This document shows positions 6,484-13,033 of a stretch of DNA of 18,092 bases, one piece after another. The DNA lies in assembly GCA_027490345.1 (NCBI GenBank), contig JAIXYF010000058.1, positions 1-18,092 of the forward strand, given 5' to 3'. Each line of letters starts with the position of its first letter. Within the stretch, counting starts at the first letter, position 1. A model generated the notes under the pieces. That model did no database searches and was not told where the DNA came from. It worked only from the letters and a program-made list of their open reading frames with translations. This DNA comes from Novosphingobium sp. GTDB lineage: Bacteria; Pseudomonadota; Alphaproteobacteria; Sphingomonadales; Sphingomonadaceae. The translations under genes were made by a program, and so were the position numbers.

Positions 6484-7221
6484 ATGACCCGCCTGTTCCA
6501 TATCAGCGATGTCCATTTCGGTCTGGAGGATCGCGGCGCGCTCGGCTGGGTTGCGGCCTGCGTCGCGCAGGATCGGCCCGATGCGGTGCTCATCACCGGC
6601 GATCTCACCATGCGCGCGCGGCACCGCGAATTTGCCGCAGCCGCCGCATGGATCCGCGCGCTGGGCGTGCCGGTCACGGTCGAGGTGGGCAATCACGATC
6701 TGCCCTATTTCAATCTCGCCGAGCGGTTTCTCGATCCTTACCGCCGCTTCCGCGCGCTGCAGTCGGCGGTGGGCCATGGGATCGCGCTGCCCGGCCTTGC
6801 GGTCGTCCCGCTCAAGACCACGGCGCGTGCGCAGCTGCGGATCAACTGGTCCAAGGGCCGCGTCGGCGCGCGCAGCCTCGCTGCCTGCCTCGCCGCGATT
6901 GACGCGCTGCCGCCGGGCACCCGGGCGCTGGTCACGTGCCACCATCCGCTGGTTGAAACCGGCACGCGCGGCAAGGCGCTGACTCGGGGCGGCACGCGCG
7001 CGCTGGAAGCTCTCGCGCGGCGCGGCGTGCTGGCGGTGCTTTCCGGCCACGTGCATGATGCGTTTGATATCCTTCACGCTACCACGCATGGCCCGGTGCG
7101 TATGATCGGGGCCGGCACCCTTTCGCAGCGGCTGCGCGCCAGCCCTGCCGGGTTCAACGAACTGGTCGTGGATGCAGGCCAGCTTGCCGTGCGGGTGCGC
7201 CACCCTGATTCGGATTCGTAA
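6484..7221 (+). CDS. Calcineurin-like metallophosphoesterase
   Basis: Binuclear-metal phosphoesterase of 245 residues. All signature blocks are present and in order: SDVHFG with Asp9 and His11, ITGDLT with Asp40, VGNHD with Asn70 and His71, CHHP with His153/His154, and SGHVHD with His189 and His191. These bind two divalent metals and activate water. Members include 3',5'-cyclic nucleotide phosphodiesterases and lipid-head-group hydrolases such as UDP-diacylglucosamine pyrophosphatase; this sequence alone does not fix the substrate. No signal peptide is visible. The TAGGG of the upstream stop supplies a ribosome site. Pairing with a membrane protein makes a lipid or nucleotide substrate at the membrane plausible, but that is a guess. 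Confidence 0.92.
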   Translation: MTRLFHISDVHFGLEDRGALGWVAACVAQDRPDAVLITGDLTMRARHREFAAAAAWIRALGVPVTVEVGNHDLPYFNLAERFLDPYRRFRALQSAVGHGIALPGLAVVPLKTTARAQLRINWSKGRVGARSLAACLAAIDALPPGTRALVTCHHPLVETGTRGKALTRGGTRALEALARRGVLAVLSGHVHDAFDILHATTHGPVRMIGAGTLSQRLRASPAGFNELVVDAGQLAVRVRHPDSDS

Positions 7222-7265
7222 TCGCCGCGTGCGCCGCATGGGCCTGCGGTGATCTGCGCGATCCC

Positions 7266-7412
7266 ATGCACAAGCCCGATTTCATCTGCTACCCGGCGGT
7301 GAACGACCGGCATTGGGATACGCGCGAAGCTCTGAAATCGCCCCACGTTCTCATCCCCGGTGGGCCGGGCACCTGCAAGATCATGCACCTGCAGGATCAC
7401 GATCAGGGCTAA
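7266..7412 (+). CDS. Possible 48-codon small ORF
   Basis: An ATG-to-TAA frame encoding 48 residues, beginning MHKPDFICYPAVNDRHW and ending MHLQDHDQG. Its codons have the G/C third-position bias typical of this genome and the composition (Trp, Tyr, Cys, His) is protein-like. It matches nothing I know and has no strong ribosome site (GGTGAT lies 12 bases upstream). The last third is built on two 16-bp tandem repeats. The opposite strand is also open here, so the coding case is weak. Confidence 0.3.
   Translation: MHKPDFICYPAVNDRHWDTREALKSPHVLIPGGPGTCKIMHLQDHDQG
7370..7401. repeat. Two tandem 16-bp imperfect repeats
   Basis: CACCTGCAAGATCATG (7370-7385) is immediately followed by CACCTGCAGGATCACG (7386-7401), with two mismatches. 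The pair lies about 25 bases upstream of the candidate infA -35 box and could be a binding site for a regulator. Confidence 0.5.
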
Positions 7413-7426
7413 CCATCCGCCGCACC

Positions 7427-7455
7427 TTGACTTTTGCGCGCCACTGCACCATATC
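7427..7455 (+). promoter_or_regulatory. Candidate sigma70 promoter for infA
   Basis: TTGACT at 7427-7432 and CATATC at 7450-7455 are spaced by 17 bases. The -35 box matches consensus in five of six positions. Transcription would begin near 7462, leaving a leader of about 190 bases before infA that includes the 19-codon leader ORF. The rest of the 7222-7651 gap holds the small ORF and the tandem repeats listed separately, and nothing else I can identify. Confidence 0.5.
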
Positions 7456-7588
7456 GGAATGGCTATCGTCGCCTGCGACGGAATTTTACGCACCGGGCCA
7501 TGCTCCGGGCCGAAGCTTCCCTTCTCACGCCACCAGCACCGGCTGCAACGTTTGTTGCCGTGTACCTGCATTCGTGAAAGGGGCCGTC

Positions 7589-7648
7589 ATGCCCTCAGCC
7601 TATCCCCGTTGTTTCCTCGCCACTCCTGCCCTCAATCGGGGCAACTGA
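7589..7648 (+). CDS. Possible 19-residue leader peptide upstream of infA
   Basis: ATG-to-TGA frame of 19 codons (MPSAYPRCFLATPALNRGN) preceded by a very good ribosome site, AAAGGGG at 7577-7583, 5 bases from the ATG. Its stop lies 3 bases before the infA ATG. infA itself has only GGGG 10 bases upstream, inside this ORF, so ribosomes ending the leader could re-initiate on infA. Translational coupling or attenuation is inferred; the peptide matches no known product. Confidence 0.42.
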   Translation: MPSAYPRCFLATPALNRGN

Positions 7649-7651
7649 GCC

Positions 7652-7912
7652 ATGGCGAAGGAAGATGTTCTCACGCTCGATGGCCAGATCGACGAAATTC
7701 TGCCCGATGGTCGTTTTGGCGTGATGCTGGAAAACGAGCATCGCATCATCGCCTACACCGCTGGCAAGATGCGCAAGTTTCGCATCCGTTCGATCGTGGG
7801 TGACCGCGTGAAAGTGGAAATGACGCCTTACGACCTGACCAAGGGCCGTATCGTCTTCCGCGAAAAGGTCGCCGGTGGCGGCGCGGGCGGGGCTTTCAAG
7901 AAGCGGCGCTGA
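7652..7912 (+). CDS. infA: Translation initiation factor IF-1
   Basis: Binds the A site of the 30S ribosomal subunit during initiation and acts with IF-2 and IF-3. The first 72 residues form the S1/OB-fold: MAKEDVLTLDGQ, the GKMRK motif at 39-43, GDRVKVEMTPYDLTKGRIVFR at 50-70. At 86 residues it is 14 longer than E. coli IF-1 (72); the extra tail, VAGGGAGGAFKKRR, is Gly-rich then basic, like tails I recall in sphingomonad IF-1 proteins, and could touch rRNA. The gene stands alone, after a 430-base gap, behind a likely promoter and leader ORF. Confidence 0.98.
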   Translation: MAKEDVLTLDGQIDEILPDGRFGVMLENEHRIIAYTAGKMRKFRIRSIVGDRVKVEMTPYDLTKGRIVFREKVAGGGAGGAFKKRR

Positions 7913-7966
7913 GCCGCCTCTTCACTCGCTCGGCACACCCTCAAACAAATGCGGGCTCACCACCAG

Positions 7967-7990
7967 CGCGCAGGCCCAGCCTGCTGCGCG
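7967..7990 (+). terminator. Imperfect hairpin after infA
   Basis: CGCGCAGGC (7967-7975) pairs with GCCTGC plus CGCG (7979-7990) with a two-base bulge and a three-base loop. It lies 55 bases after the infA stop and is followed by GGGAGCCCTTTATCC, which is only a short U-run, so termination would be partial. Confidence 0.35.
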
Positions 7991-8015
7991 GGGAGCCCTT
8001 TATCCGAAAGATATC

Positions 8016-8032
8016 GGCGCGCATGGCGCGCC
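8016..8032 (+). promoter_or_regulatory. All-GC hairpin abutting the ribosome site of the 54-codon ORF
   Basis: GGCGCGC (8016-8022) and GCGCGCC (8026-8032) form a perfect 7-bp stem with an ATG triloop. The Shine-Dalgarno AAGGA starts on the next base. Such a stable stem next to the ribosome site could modulate translation or protect the 5' end of a processed RNA. The role is inferred. Confidence 0.4.
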
Positions 8033-8043
8033 AAGGACGCTTC

Positions 8044-8208
8044 ATGACACCCAACACGAACACACAGCACGCGTTTACCATCAGCCACAGCTTTCTGCCG
8101 GCCCGCCGCCTCGTCACCACCAGCCGCGCGCTGGCCGCGCCGCGCCGCACCTCCGCGGTGCTTTCGGTTCAGGAACTGCGGCAGATCGTTTGCGAGATGG
8201 TTGACTGA
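8044..8208 (+). CDS. Small 54-residue protein of unknown function
   Basis: A short ORF with an excellent ribosome site, AAGGA at 8033-8037, 6 bases before the ATG. The product begins MTPNTNTQHAFTISHSF, has a basic middle (LPARRLVTTSRALAAPRR) and ends in a likely helix, SVQELRQIVCEMVD, with an acidic end. No signal peptide or membrane segment is visible. I do not recognise it. The basic middle with a terminal helix suggests a nucleic-acid or protein-binding peptide, but nothing shows that. An ATG at 8023 in the same frame lies in the loop of the upstream hairpin and is less likely to be used. Confidence 0.55.
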   Translation: MTPNTNTQHAFTISHSFLPARRLVTTSRALAAPRRTSAVLSVQELRQIVCEMVD

Positions 8209-8233
8209 CCATCTGATCGCGCCATCTGATCGC
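8209..8233. repeat. Two 12-bp direct repeats after the small ORF
   Basis: CCATCTGATCGC occurs at 8209-8220 and again at 8222-8233, separated by one base, directly after the stop codon of the 54-codon ORF. Confidence 0.7.
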
Positions 8234-8246
8234 AGGCGCTAATCCC

Positions 8247-8297
8247 GCAGAAACACTTCAGGCCACACCTTGCGGCGCGGCCTGAACATGTTTCTGC
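8247..8297. terminator. Long stem-loop between convergent genes
   Basis: Two paired blocks make a 17-bp stem: GCAGAAACA (8247-8255) with TGTTTCTGC (8289-8297), and TTCAGGCC (8257-8264) with GGCCTGAA (8279-8286). They are separated by a 1x2 internal loop and capped by a 14-base loop. It lies between the rightward small ORF and the leftward cytochrome c gene, where a two-way terminator is expected, but neither strand has a U-run after it. It could instead be a structured RNA end. Confidence 0.55.
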
Positions 8298-8312
8298 AAT
8301 GACTGCAGACGA

Positions 8313-8933
8313 TTACTCGGCGGCAGCGCTCGCTTCAGGCGCCGCTGCGCTGGCATCAGCCGCGGGCGCTTCACCTGCTGCCGGTGCGGCAGCCGCTTCG
8401 GCCGCCGGAAGCGGCAGGTTGCTGCCCTGCGCGTTGAGATAAAGAATCACGTCAGCGCGCTGCTGCGCATCGGTGATGCCCGCGAACGACATCTTGGTGC
8501 CGGTGGCATACTTGGCGGGCGAGGTCAGCCATTCATCGAGGCTGGCGAAATCCCACTTGCCGCCCTTGGCCTTGAGCCCATCGGAATAGGCAAAACCGCC
8601 GTGGCCCTGTGCCTGCGCCATGCCAACGATGGCCCACAGGTTCGGGCCAATGCCATTGGCGCCGCCCTGCGCCACCGTGTGGCAGGCCTTGCACTTGGCG
8701 AACGTGGCTTCACCCTTGGCAACATCCGCCTTGGCCAGCCGGTTCGCGATCGGCTCTGCCACGGCCGCGCCTTCGCCCGCTTCGGCTTCCACACCTTCGA
8801 TCACATAGCCCATCTTTTCGGGACGATGTTCCTTGTCGGCGAGGAAATAGTGACCCGAAAGGCTCGAAAGCCCCAGCGCAACGATGCCGCCGAACAAGGT
8901 CCAACCGGCAATGGTATTGAAACGATCGTCCAT
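8313..8933 (-). CDS. Membrane-anchored mono-heme cytochrome c
   Basis: Class I c-type cytochrome of 206 residues held in the inner membrane by an uncleaved N-terminal helix (about 9-30), like the CycM/c552 type that carries electrons from the bc1 complex to oxidases. The heme is attached at CKACH (81-85), with His85 the fifth ligand; Met148 in TKMSFAG is the likely sixth ligand. GIGPNLW and VILYLNAQG are typical flanking motifs. The C-terminal 30 residues are a low-complexity Ala/Pro/Glu tail. The start at 8933 (MDDRFNTIAGW) has GGGGCTCGG just upstream and is preferred to the ATG four codons earlier, which has no ribosome site. It diverges from the prephenate dehydratase gene. Confidence 0.93.
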   Translation of the reverse strand: MDDRFNTIAGWTLFGGIVALGLSSLSGHYFLADKEHRPEKMGYVIEGVEAEAGEGAAVAEPIANRLAKADVAKGEATFAKCKACHTVAQGGANGIGPNLWAIVGMAQAQGHGGFAYSDGLKAKGGKWDFASLDEWLTSPAKYATGTKMSFAGITDAQQRADVILYLNAQGSNLPLPAAEAAAAPAAGEAPAADASAAAPEASAAAE

Positions 8934-9134
8934 TCCGAGCCCCATATGGAGAATGCGTCCGCGTGGCAGACGCGAAAATTCGTCGCCGCTCTAGTCACGC
9001 CCCCGCGCGGGCGCAAGAGTGATTGCGCACGAGTTTGCAAGGGCTTGCGTGCAATGCCCCTACCCCATGCGCATCGAGCCGGGTTGCGAATGGTCCTTGT
9101 CGCGGCGTGTGCCCGGGCCTAAGCGCCTCGTCCT

Positions 9135-10025
9135 ATGGCCAGCTACCCAGCCCCCGCCGCCCGCCTTGTCGCTGAAATGACCGAGGCCGCCGCCGCCGAT
9201 CCGGCGCGCGCGGTTGCGTTTCAGGGCGCGCCGGGCGCCAATTCGCACCGCGCCGCGCTGGAAGCGCTGCCGCATTGCCTGCCGCTGCCATGCTTTTCGT
9301 TCGAAGATGCGCTGGACGCGGTAAAGGATGGCCGCGCCGGCCAGGCGATCATCCCGATCGAGAATTCGCAGCACGGCCGCGTGGCCGATATCCACTTTCT
9401 CCTGCCCGAAAGCGGCCTCGCCATCGTGGGCGAGCACTTCATGCCGATTCACGCCTGCCTGATGGGCCTTGGCAGCGGGCCGTTCACCGCCGCGTGGAGC
9501 CATCCGCAGGCGCTGGGCCAATCGCGCCACTATCTTCGTGCGCGCGGCATCGTGCCAATGTCTTATGCCGATACGGCGGGCGCGGCGGCCTATGTCGCCG
9601 AACTGGGCGATCCCGCCGCTGCCGCCATTGCGCCCAGCATTGCGGCCGAACTCTATGGCCTCACGCTGGTGGAAGAAAACATCGAGGACGCGGCCGACAA
9701 CATGACGCGCTTCGTCCTGCTCGCGCGGGAGCCGCTGGATCTTTCCACCATCACCGGCCCGGCCATCACCACCTTCGTGTTCGAGGTGCGCAACATTCCT
9801 GCCGCGCTCTACAAGGCGCTGGGCGGGTTTGCGACCAACGGCGTCAACATGACCAAGCTGGAAAGCTACCAGCGCGGGGCCAGCTTCGCCGCTACGGCGT
9901 TCTTTGCCGATATCGTCGGCGCGCCGGGCGAACCGCCGGTGGACCGCGCGTTTGAGGAACTGAGCTTTTTCGCCAAGGACTTGCGCATTCTCGGCACGTA
10001 TCCGCTGGAACGCGTGCGCGGTTGA
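9135..10025 (+). CDS. pheA: Prephenate dehydratase
   Basis: Converts prephenate to phenylpyruvate in phenylalanine biosynthesis. The 296-residue protein is monofunctional, with no chorismate mutase domain. The catalytic PDT domain (about 25-196) shows VAFQGAPGANS, IIPIENSQHGRV and the hallmark NMTRF with Thr191 and Arg192. The C-terminal ACT domain (about 209-292) would bind phenylalanine for feedback inhibition; the usual ESRP motif reads ESYQR here, a variant I associate with alphaproteobacterial enzymes. The ATG at 9135 follows a 201-base divergent region shared with the cytochrome c gene. There I see GC-rich inverted repeats and an imperfect ATTGC/GCAAT hairpin near 9020-9055, but no confident promoter. 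Confidence 0.96.
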   Translation: MASYPAPAARLVAEMTEAAAADPARAVAFQGAPGANSHRAALEALPHCLPLPCFSFEDALDAVKDGRAGQAIIPIENSQHGRVADIHFLLPESGLAIVGEHFMPIHACLMGLGSGPFTAAWSHPQALGQSRHYLRARGIVPMSYADTAGAAAYVAELGDPAAAAIAPSIAAELYGLTLVEENIEDAADNMTRFVLLAREPLDLSTITGPAITTFVFEVRNIPAALYKALGGFATNGVNMTKLESYQRGASFAATAFFADIVGAPGEPPVDRAFEELSFFAKDLRILGTYPLERVRG

Positions 10026-10092
10026 CCGCTCGCGCCGATCCGGCGCGATAATCGCTTGCTCATGGGCGGGCGGGCGTGCCACCACGCGCTTC

Positions 10093-10746
10093 GTGGCAGG
10101 AGCACCGGGACCGGACAGCGCCGAAGCGGGCGAACGCGCCTGGGCAGCGGCGCGCGCCATGCGCGATATCCAGTACGCGCCTGTTCCGCCTTATCAGGCA
10201 CCGAAAAGCGAGCCGCCGGAATGGCTCGTCGCGATCCTGCGCTTTCTGGCCGAACTGCTAGCGCCGCTAGGCCGCTGGCTGGGCGCAGGGTGGAGCGCGG
10301 TGGAGATCGGCCTGATCGCTCTTGCGGTCCTTGGCGCGCTGTGGATCGGCTGGACCTTGCTGCAGCGCTGGCGGCTGGCGCGGGCCATGGCCGCCGCTCC
10401 TGTGGTGGCCCCGGTGATCAGCCGCACTGCCGCGCTGGCGCTGCTGGAAGATGCCGATGCCCTTGCGGCGCAGGGCCGCTTTGATGAAGCGGTGCACCTC
10501 CTGCTCCAGCGCAGCGTGCATCATATTGCCGCCGCCCGCCCCGATTGGCTGAGCCCTTCCAGCACCGCGCGCGAGATCGGACTGATTCCCGGCCTGCCCG
10601 CTGCCGCGCGGCAAGCCTTCGTGCTCATCACGCGTGAGGTGGAGCGCAGCCTTTATGCCCTGCGCGCGCTGGCGGCAGACGATTGGCACCGCGCGCGCAC
10701 GGCCTATGCCGCCTTCGCGCTGCAAGATCTGGCAGGCGGGCGATGA
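10093..10746 (+). CDS. DUF4129-domain membrane protein, first gene of the MoxR operon
   Basis: A 217-residue protein with one membrane helix (about 69-92). It is preceded by a Pro-containing segment (YAPVPPYQAPKSEPPEW) and followed by a soluble helical domain (about 112-210) matching DUF4129: a TPR-like GRFDEAVHLLLQRSVHHI, then SPSSTAREIG. The family is poorly characterised but recurs beside MoxR/DUF58 genes and in transglutaminase-type proteins. The start is a GTG at 10093 with a poor ribosome site; ATG at 10159 is an alternative that keeps the helix and domain. The stop overlaps the next start (ATGA), which implies translational coupling. The gap to pheA is 67 bases, so read-through from pheA is possible. 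Confidence 0.85.
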   Translation: MAGAPGPDSAEAGERAWAAARAMRDIQYAPVPPYQAPKSEPPEWLVAILRFLAELLAPLGRWLGAGWSAVEIGLIALAVLGALWIGWTLLQRWRLARAMAAAPVVAPVISRTAALALLEDADALAAQGRFDEAVHLLLQRSVHHIAAARPDWLSPSSTAREIGLIPGLPAAARQAFVLITREVERSLYALRALAADDWHRARTAYAAFALQDLAGGR

Positions 10747-12077
10747 GCCCTGCTGCTTTCGGGAACGACGCCGCCTCCGGGCCAACCTTCGGCAAAGGCA
10801 CCACGCTCGGCATCGTGCTGATCGGTGCGCTGGCGTTCGTGGCAGTGCTCTATTGGCTCGGCACTGGCGGCGGCGCGACCAACAACGGCGGCGGCCATGT
10901 TGGCGGGCGCGGGCTGAATGGCTATGCCGCGCTGGCCGCGATGCTCGAAGCCGATGGAGTGACCGTGCGCCGCGCCCGCAGCAAGGAGGCACTGAAGCAG
11001 CCTGGCTTGCTCGTGCTGACCCCGCCCGCCCAGGCCAAAGGCAGCGACATTGCCGAGATCGTGGCGGCGCGGCGCGGCATCGGCCCCACACTGGTGGTCA
11101 CGCCGAAATGGCTGGCGCTGCCTGATAGCGCCAATCCCAAGAGCAAGCGCGGGTGGACGCAGATCCACGGCACGATGCCGCCCGAATGGCGGGGCTATCA
11201 CGATGATCTGGCAGTCGGTTTCGGGCAGGGGGTAGCGCAGGGCTGGTCCGGCACGGGCGTATATGCCGATTTCCATGGCCCGCTGGCCGATGCTCGCAAA
11301 GTGCAGGCCGGAACGGGACCGGGCCTCGAATCGCTCGTCGAAACTCCGGATGCGCGGATTCTGGCAGGTTTCCTCACGGGCGATGGCAGCAATCCCGCGC
11401 TGGAGCGCTGGATCGGCATGGCGCGCCATCCGGATGGCGATCCGGATGAGGAAGACGCCAACGGGCAGTTCGCCACGAGTTACCCGGTGGTGCTGGTGTT
11501 CGAGCCTGATCTGCTCGACAATTGGGGCCTCGCCAACCAGCAGACTGGCCTGATGGCCCGCCGCCTCGTCTATGTGGCTGCCGGGATGAAACCGGGCGCG
11601 GTCACCTTTGATCTCACGCTCAATGGCCTCGGCGCGAGCCGCAATCTGCTCACGCTAGCGTTCGAGCCGCCGTTCCTGGCGGCAACGGTGTGTTTCCTGA
11701 TGGCGCTGTTTGCCGCAGGCTGGCGCAGCTTCAACCGGTTCGGGCCGCCGCGCGTGGCGAGGCGAGAGGTTCCGCTGGGCAAGACCGTGCTGGTGCGCAA
11801 CACTGCTGGCCTTATCCGCCGGGCCCGGCGCCTGCGCCTGATTGCCGGGCCTTATGCCGATGCGTCGCGCGAACGGCTGGTCCATGTTCTGGGCTTGCCG
11901 CGTGGGCGCCCGGCGGAGGAGACCGACGCGGCCATCGATCGTCTGCAAGCCCGGCTGGGCGGTACCAGCCCGCGCTATTCCGAACTTGCCGCCGGCCTGC
12001 GCGCGGCGCGCCGCTCTGCCGAAGTGGTGCAGCGCGCTGCTGCCTTGCAACGCCTTGAAAAGGATCTGACTGCATGA
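10743..12077 (+). CDS. DUF4350-domain membrane protein
   Basis: A 444-residue protein with an N-terminal membrane helix (about 21-39), a large domain between the helices and a second helix (about 310-327). The basic C-terminal region has about 115 residues, with RRARRLRL and a helical end. The central domain looks like a DUF4350 alpha/beta fold: GYAALAAMLEADGVTV, LLVLTPPA, LVVTPKW, and the late motif VLVFEPDLLDNWGLAN. The topology predicts the central domain outside the cytoplasm and the C-terminal part inside, where MoxR could reach it; that is inference. The first four bases overlap the DUF4129 stop, and the last four overlap the moxR start. Confidence 0.87.
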   Translation: MSPAAFGNDAASGPTFGKGTTLGIVLIGALAFVAVLYWLGTGGGATNNGGGHVGGRGLNGYAALAAMLEADGVTVRRARSKEALKQPGLLVLTPPAQAKGSDIAEIVAARRGIGPTLVVTPKWLALPDSANPKSKRGWTQIHGTMPPEWRGYHDDLAVGFGQGVAQGWSGTGVYADFHGPLADARKVQAGTGPGLESLVETPDARILAGFLTGDGSNPALERWIGMARHPDGDPDEEDANGQFATSYPVVLVFEPDLLDNWGLANQQTGLMARRLVYVAAGMKPGAVTFDLTLNGLGASRNLLTLAFEPPFLAATVCFLMALFAAGWRSFNRFGPPRVARREVPLGKTVLVRNTAGLIRRARRLRLIAGPYADASRERLVHVLGLPRGRPAEETDAAIDRLQARLGGTSPRYSELAAGLRAARRSAEVVQRAAALQRLEKDLTA

Positions 12078-13030
12078 ACCTCGATACCGTCCGCGCCATG
12101 GCGGGGGCCATCCGCGCCGAAGTGGCCAAGGCCGTGGTGGGGCAGGACAGCGTGGTCGATCACCTGCTGATCGCGTTGTTGGCGGGCGGGCACGTCCTGC
12201 TCGAAGGCCCGCCCGGCACTGCCAAGACGCTGCTCGCGCAAACCTTCGCGACCACGCTGGGCCTCGATTTCGGGCGCATCCAGTTCACGCCGGATCTGAT
12301 GCCGGGCGATATCCTCGGCTCCAATCTGTTCAATTTCCAGACCAGCCAGTTCACGCTTACGCGCGGGCCGATTTTCCACGAACTGCTGCTGGGCGATGAA
12401 ATCAACCGCACCCCGCCCAAGACGCAGGCCGCTCTGCTGGAGGCGATGCAGGAACGCCGCGTGACGCTTGATGGCGAGACGTATGCGCTGTCCGATCGAT
12501 TCATGGTCGTCGCCACGCAGAACCCCATCGAAAGCCAGGGCGTCTATCCTCTGCCTGAAGCGCAGCTTGACCGGTTCTTGTTCAAGCTGCTGGTCGATTA
12601 TCCCAGCGCCGAGGAAGAAGCGCAGATCGTGGCGCGCTATGGCGCCGGGCGCGGCGCACCAAGCCCGGCGATGCTGGGCATCACGGCAGTCACGGGGGGC
12701 GATGCGATTGCCGAAGCTGTCGCCGCCGTTGCAACCGTCACGATGGCGGAAACCGTGATCAACTATATCGTCCGCCTCGTGCGCGCCACGCGCGAAAGCG
12801 CCGATCTTGCCGCCGGAGCCAGCCCGCGCGCCGCTGTCGTTCTTGCCGGAGCCGCCCGCGCCCGCGCCGCGCTCGATGGGCGCGATTACGTGATCCCGGA
12901 CGATGTGAAGGCGCTTGCCATCGCTGTGCTGCGCCACCGCATGCTGCTCAGCCCGGCGGCAGAGATCGAGGGCCGCGCGGCGGAAACCATCGTGGCCGAC
13001 ATGATCCAGCGCACCGAAGCGCCGAGATAG
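12074..13030 (+). CDS. moxR: MoxR-family AAA+ ATPase
   Basis: Cytoplasmic AAA+ ATPase of 318 residues that probably acts as a chaperone or activator for partner proteins with von Willebrand-like domains. Motifs are intact: Walker A GPPGTAKT (45-52), Walker B LLLGDEINR (104-112) with Asp108 and Glu109, sensor-1 ATQNP (147-151), and PEAQLDRF (161-168), the MoxR arginine-finger region. The C-terminal lid has SPRAAVVLAGAARARAALDGRDYVIPDDV. MoxR proteins generally sit next to a DUF58 or VWA gene, as here. The gene overlaps the DUF4350 gene by four bases and ends 3 bases before the DUF58 start. Confidence 0.97.
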   Translation: MNLDTVRAMAGAIRAEVAKAVVGQDSVVDHLLIALLAGGHVLLEGPPGTAKTLLAQTFATTLGLDFGRIQFTPDLMPGDILGSNLFNFQTSQFTLTRGPIFHELLLGDEINRTPPKTQAALLEAMQERRVTLDGETYALSDRFMVVATQNPIESQGVYPLPEAQLDRFLFKLLVDYPSAEEEAQIVARYGAGRGAPSPAMLGITAVTGGDAIAEAVAAVATVTMAETVINYIVRLVRATRESADLAAGASPRAAVVLAGAARARAALDGRDYVIPDDVKALAIAVLRHRMLLSPAAEIEGRAAETIVADMIQRTEAPR

Positions 13031-13033
13031 ACA

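Noticed and set aside
7313..7648. 111-codon frame running through the infA upstream region
   Set aside because: Only its last 19 codons have a ribosome site. The upstream part crosses the likely promoter and has poor codon use.
9060..10160. 366-codon leftward open frame over pheA
   Set aside because: Antisense shadow of prephenate dehydratase, with no domain and the composition expected from reversing a GC-rich gene.
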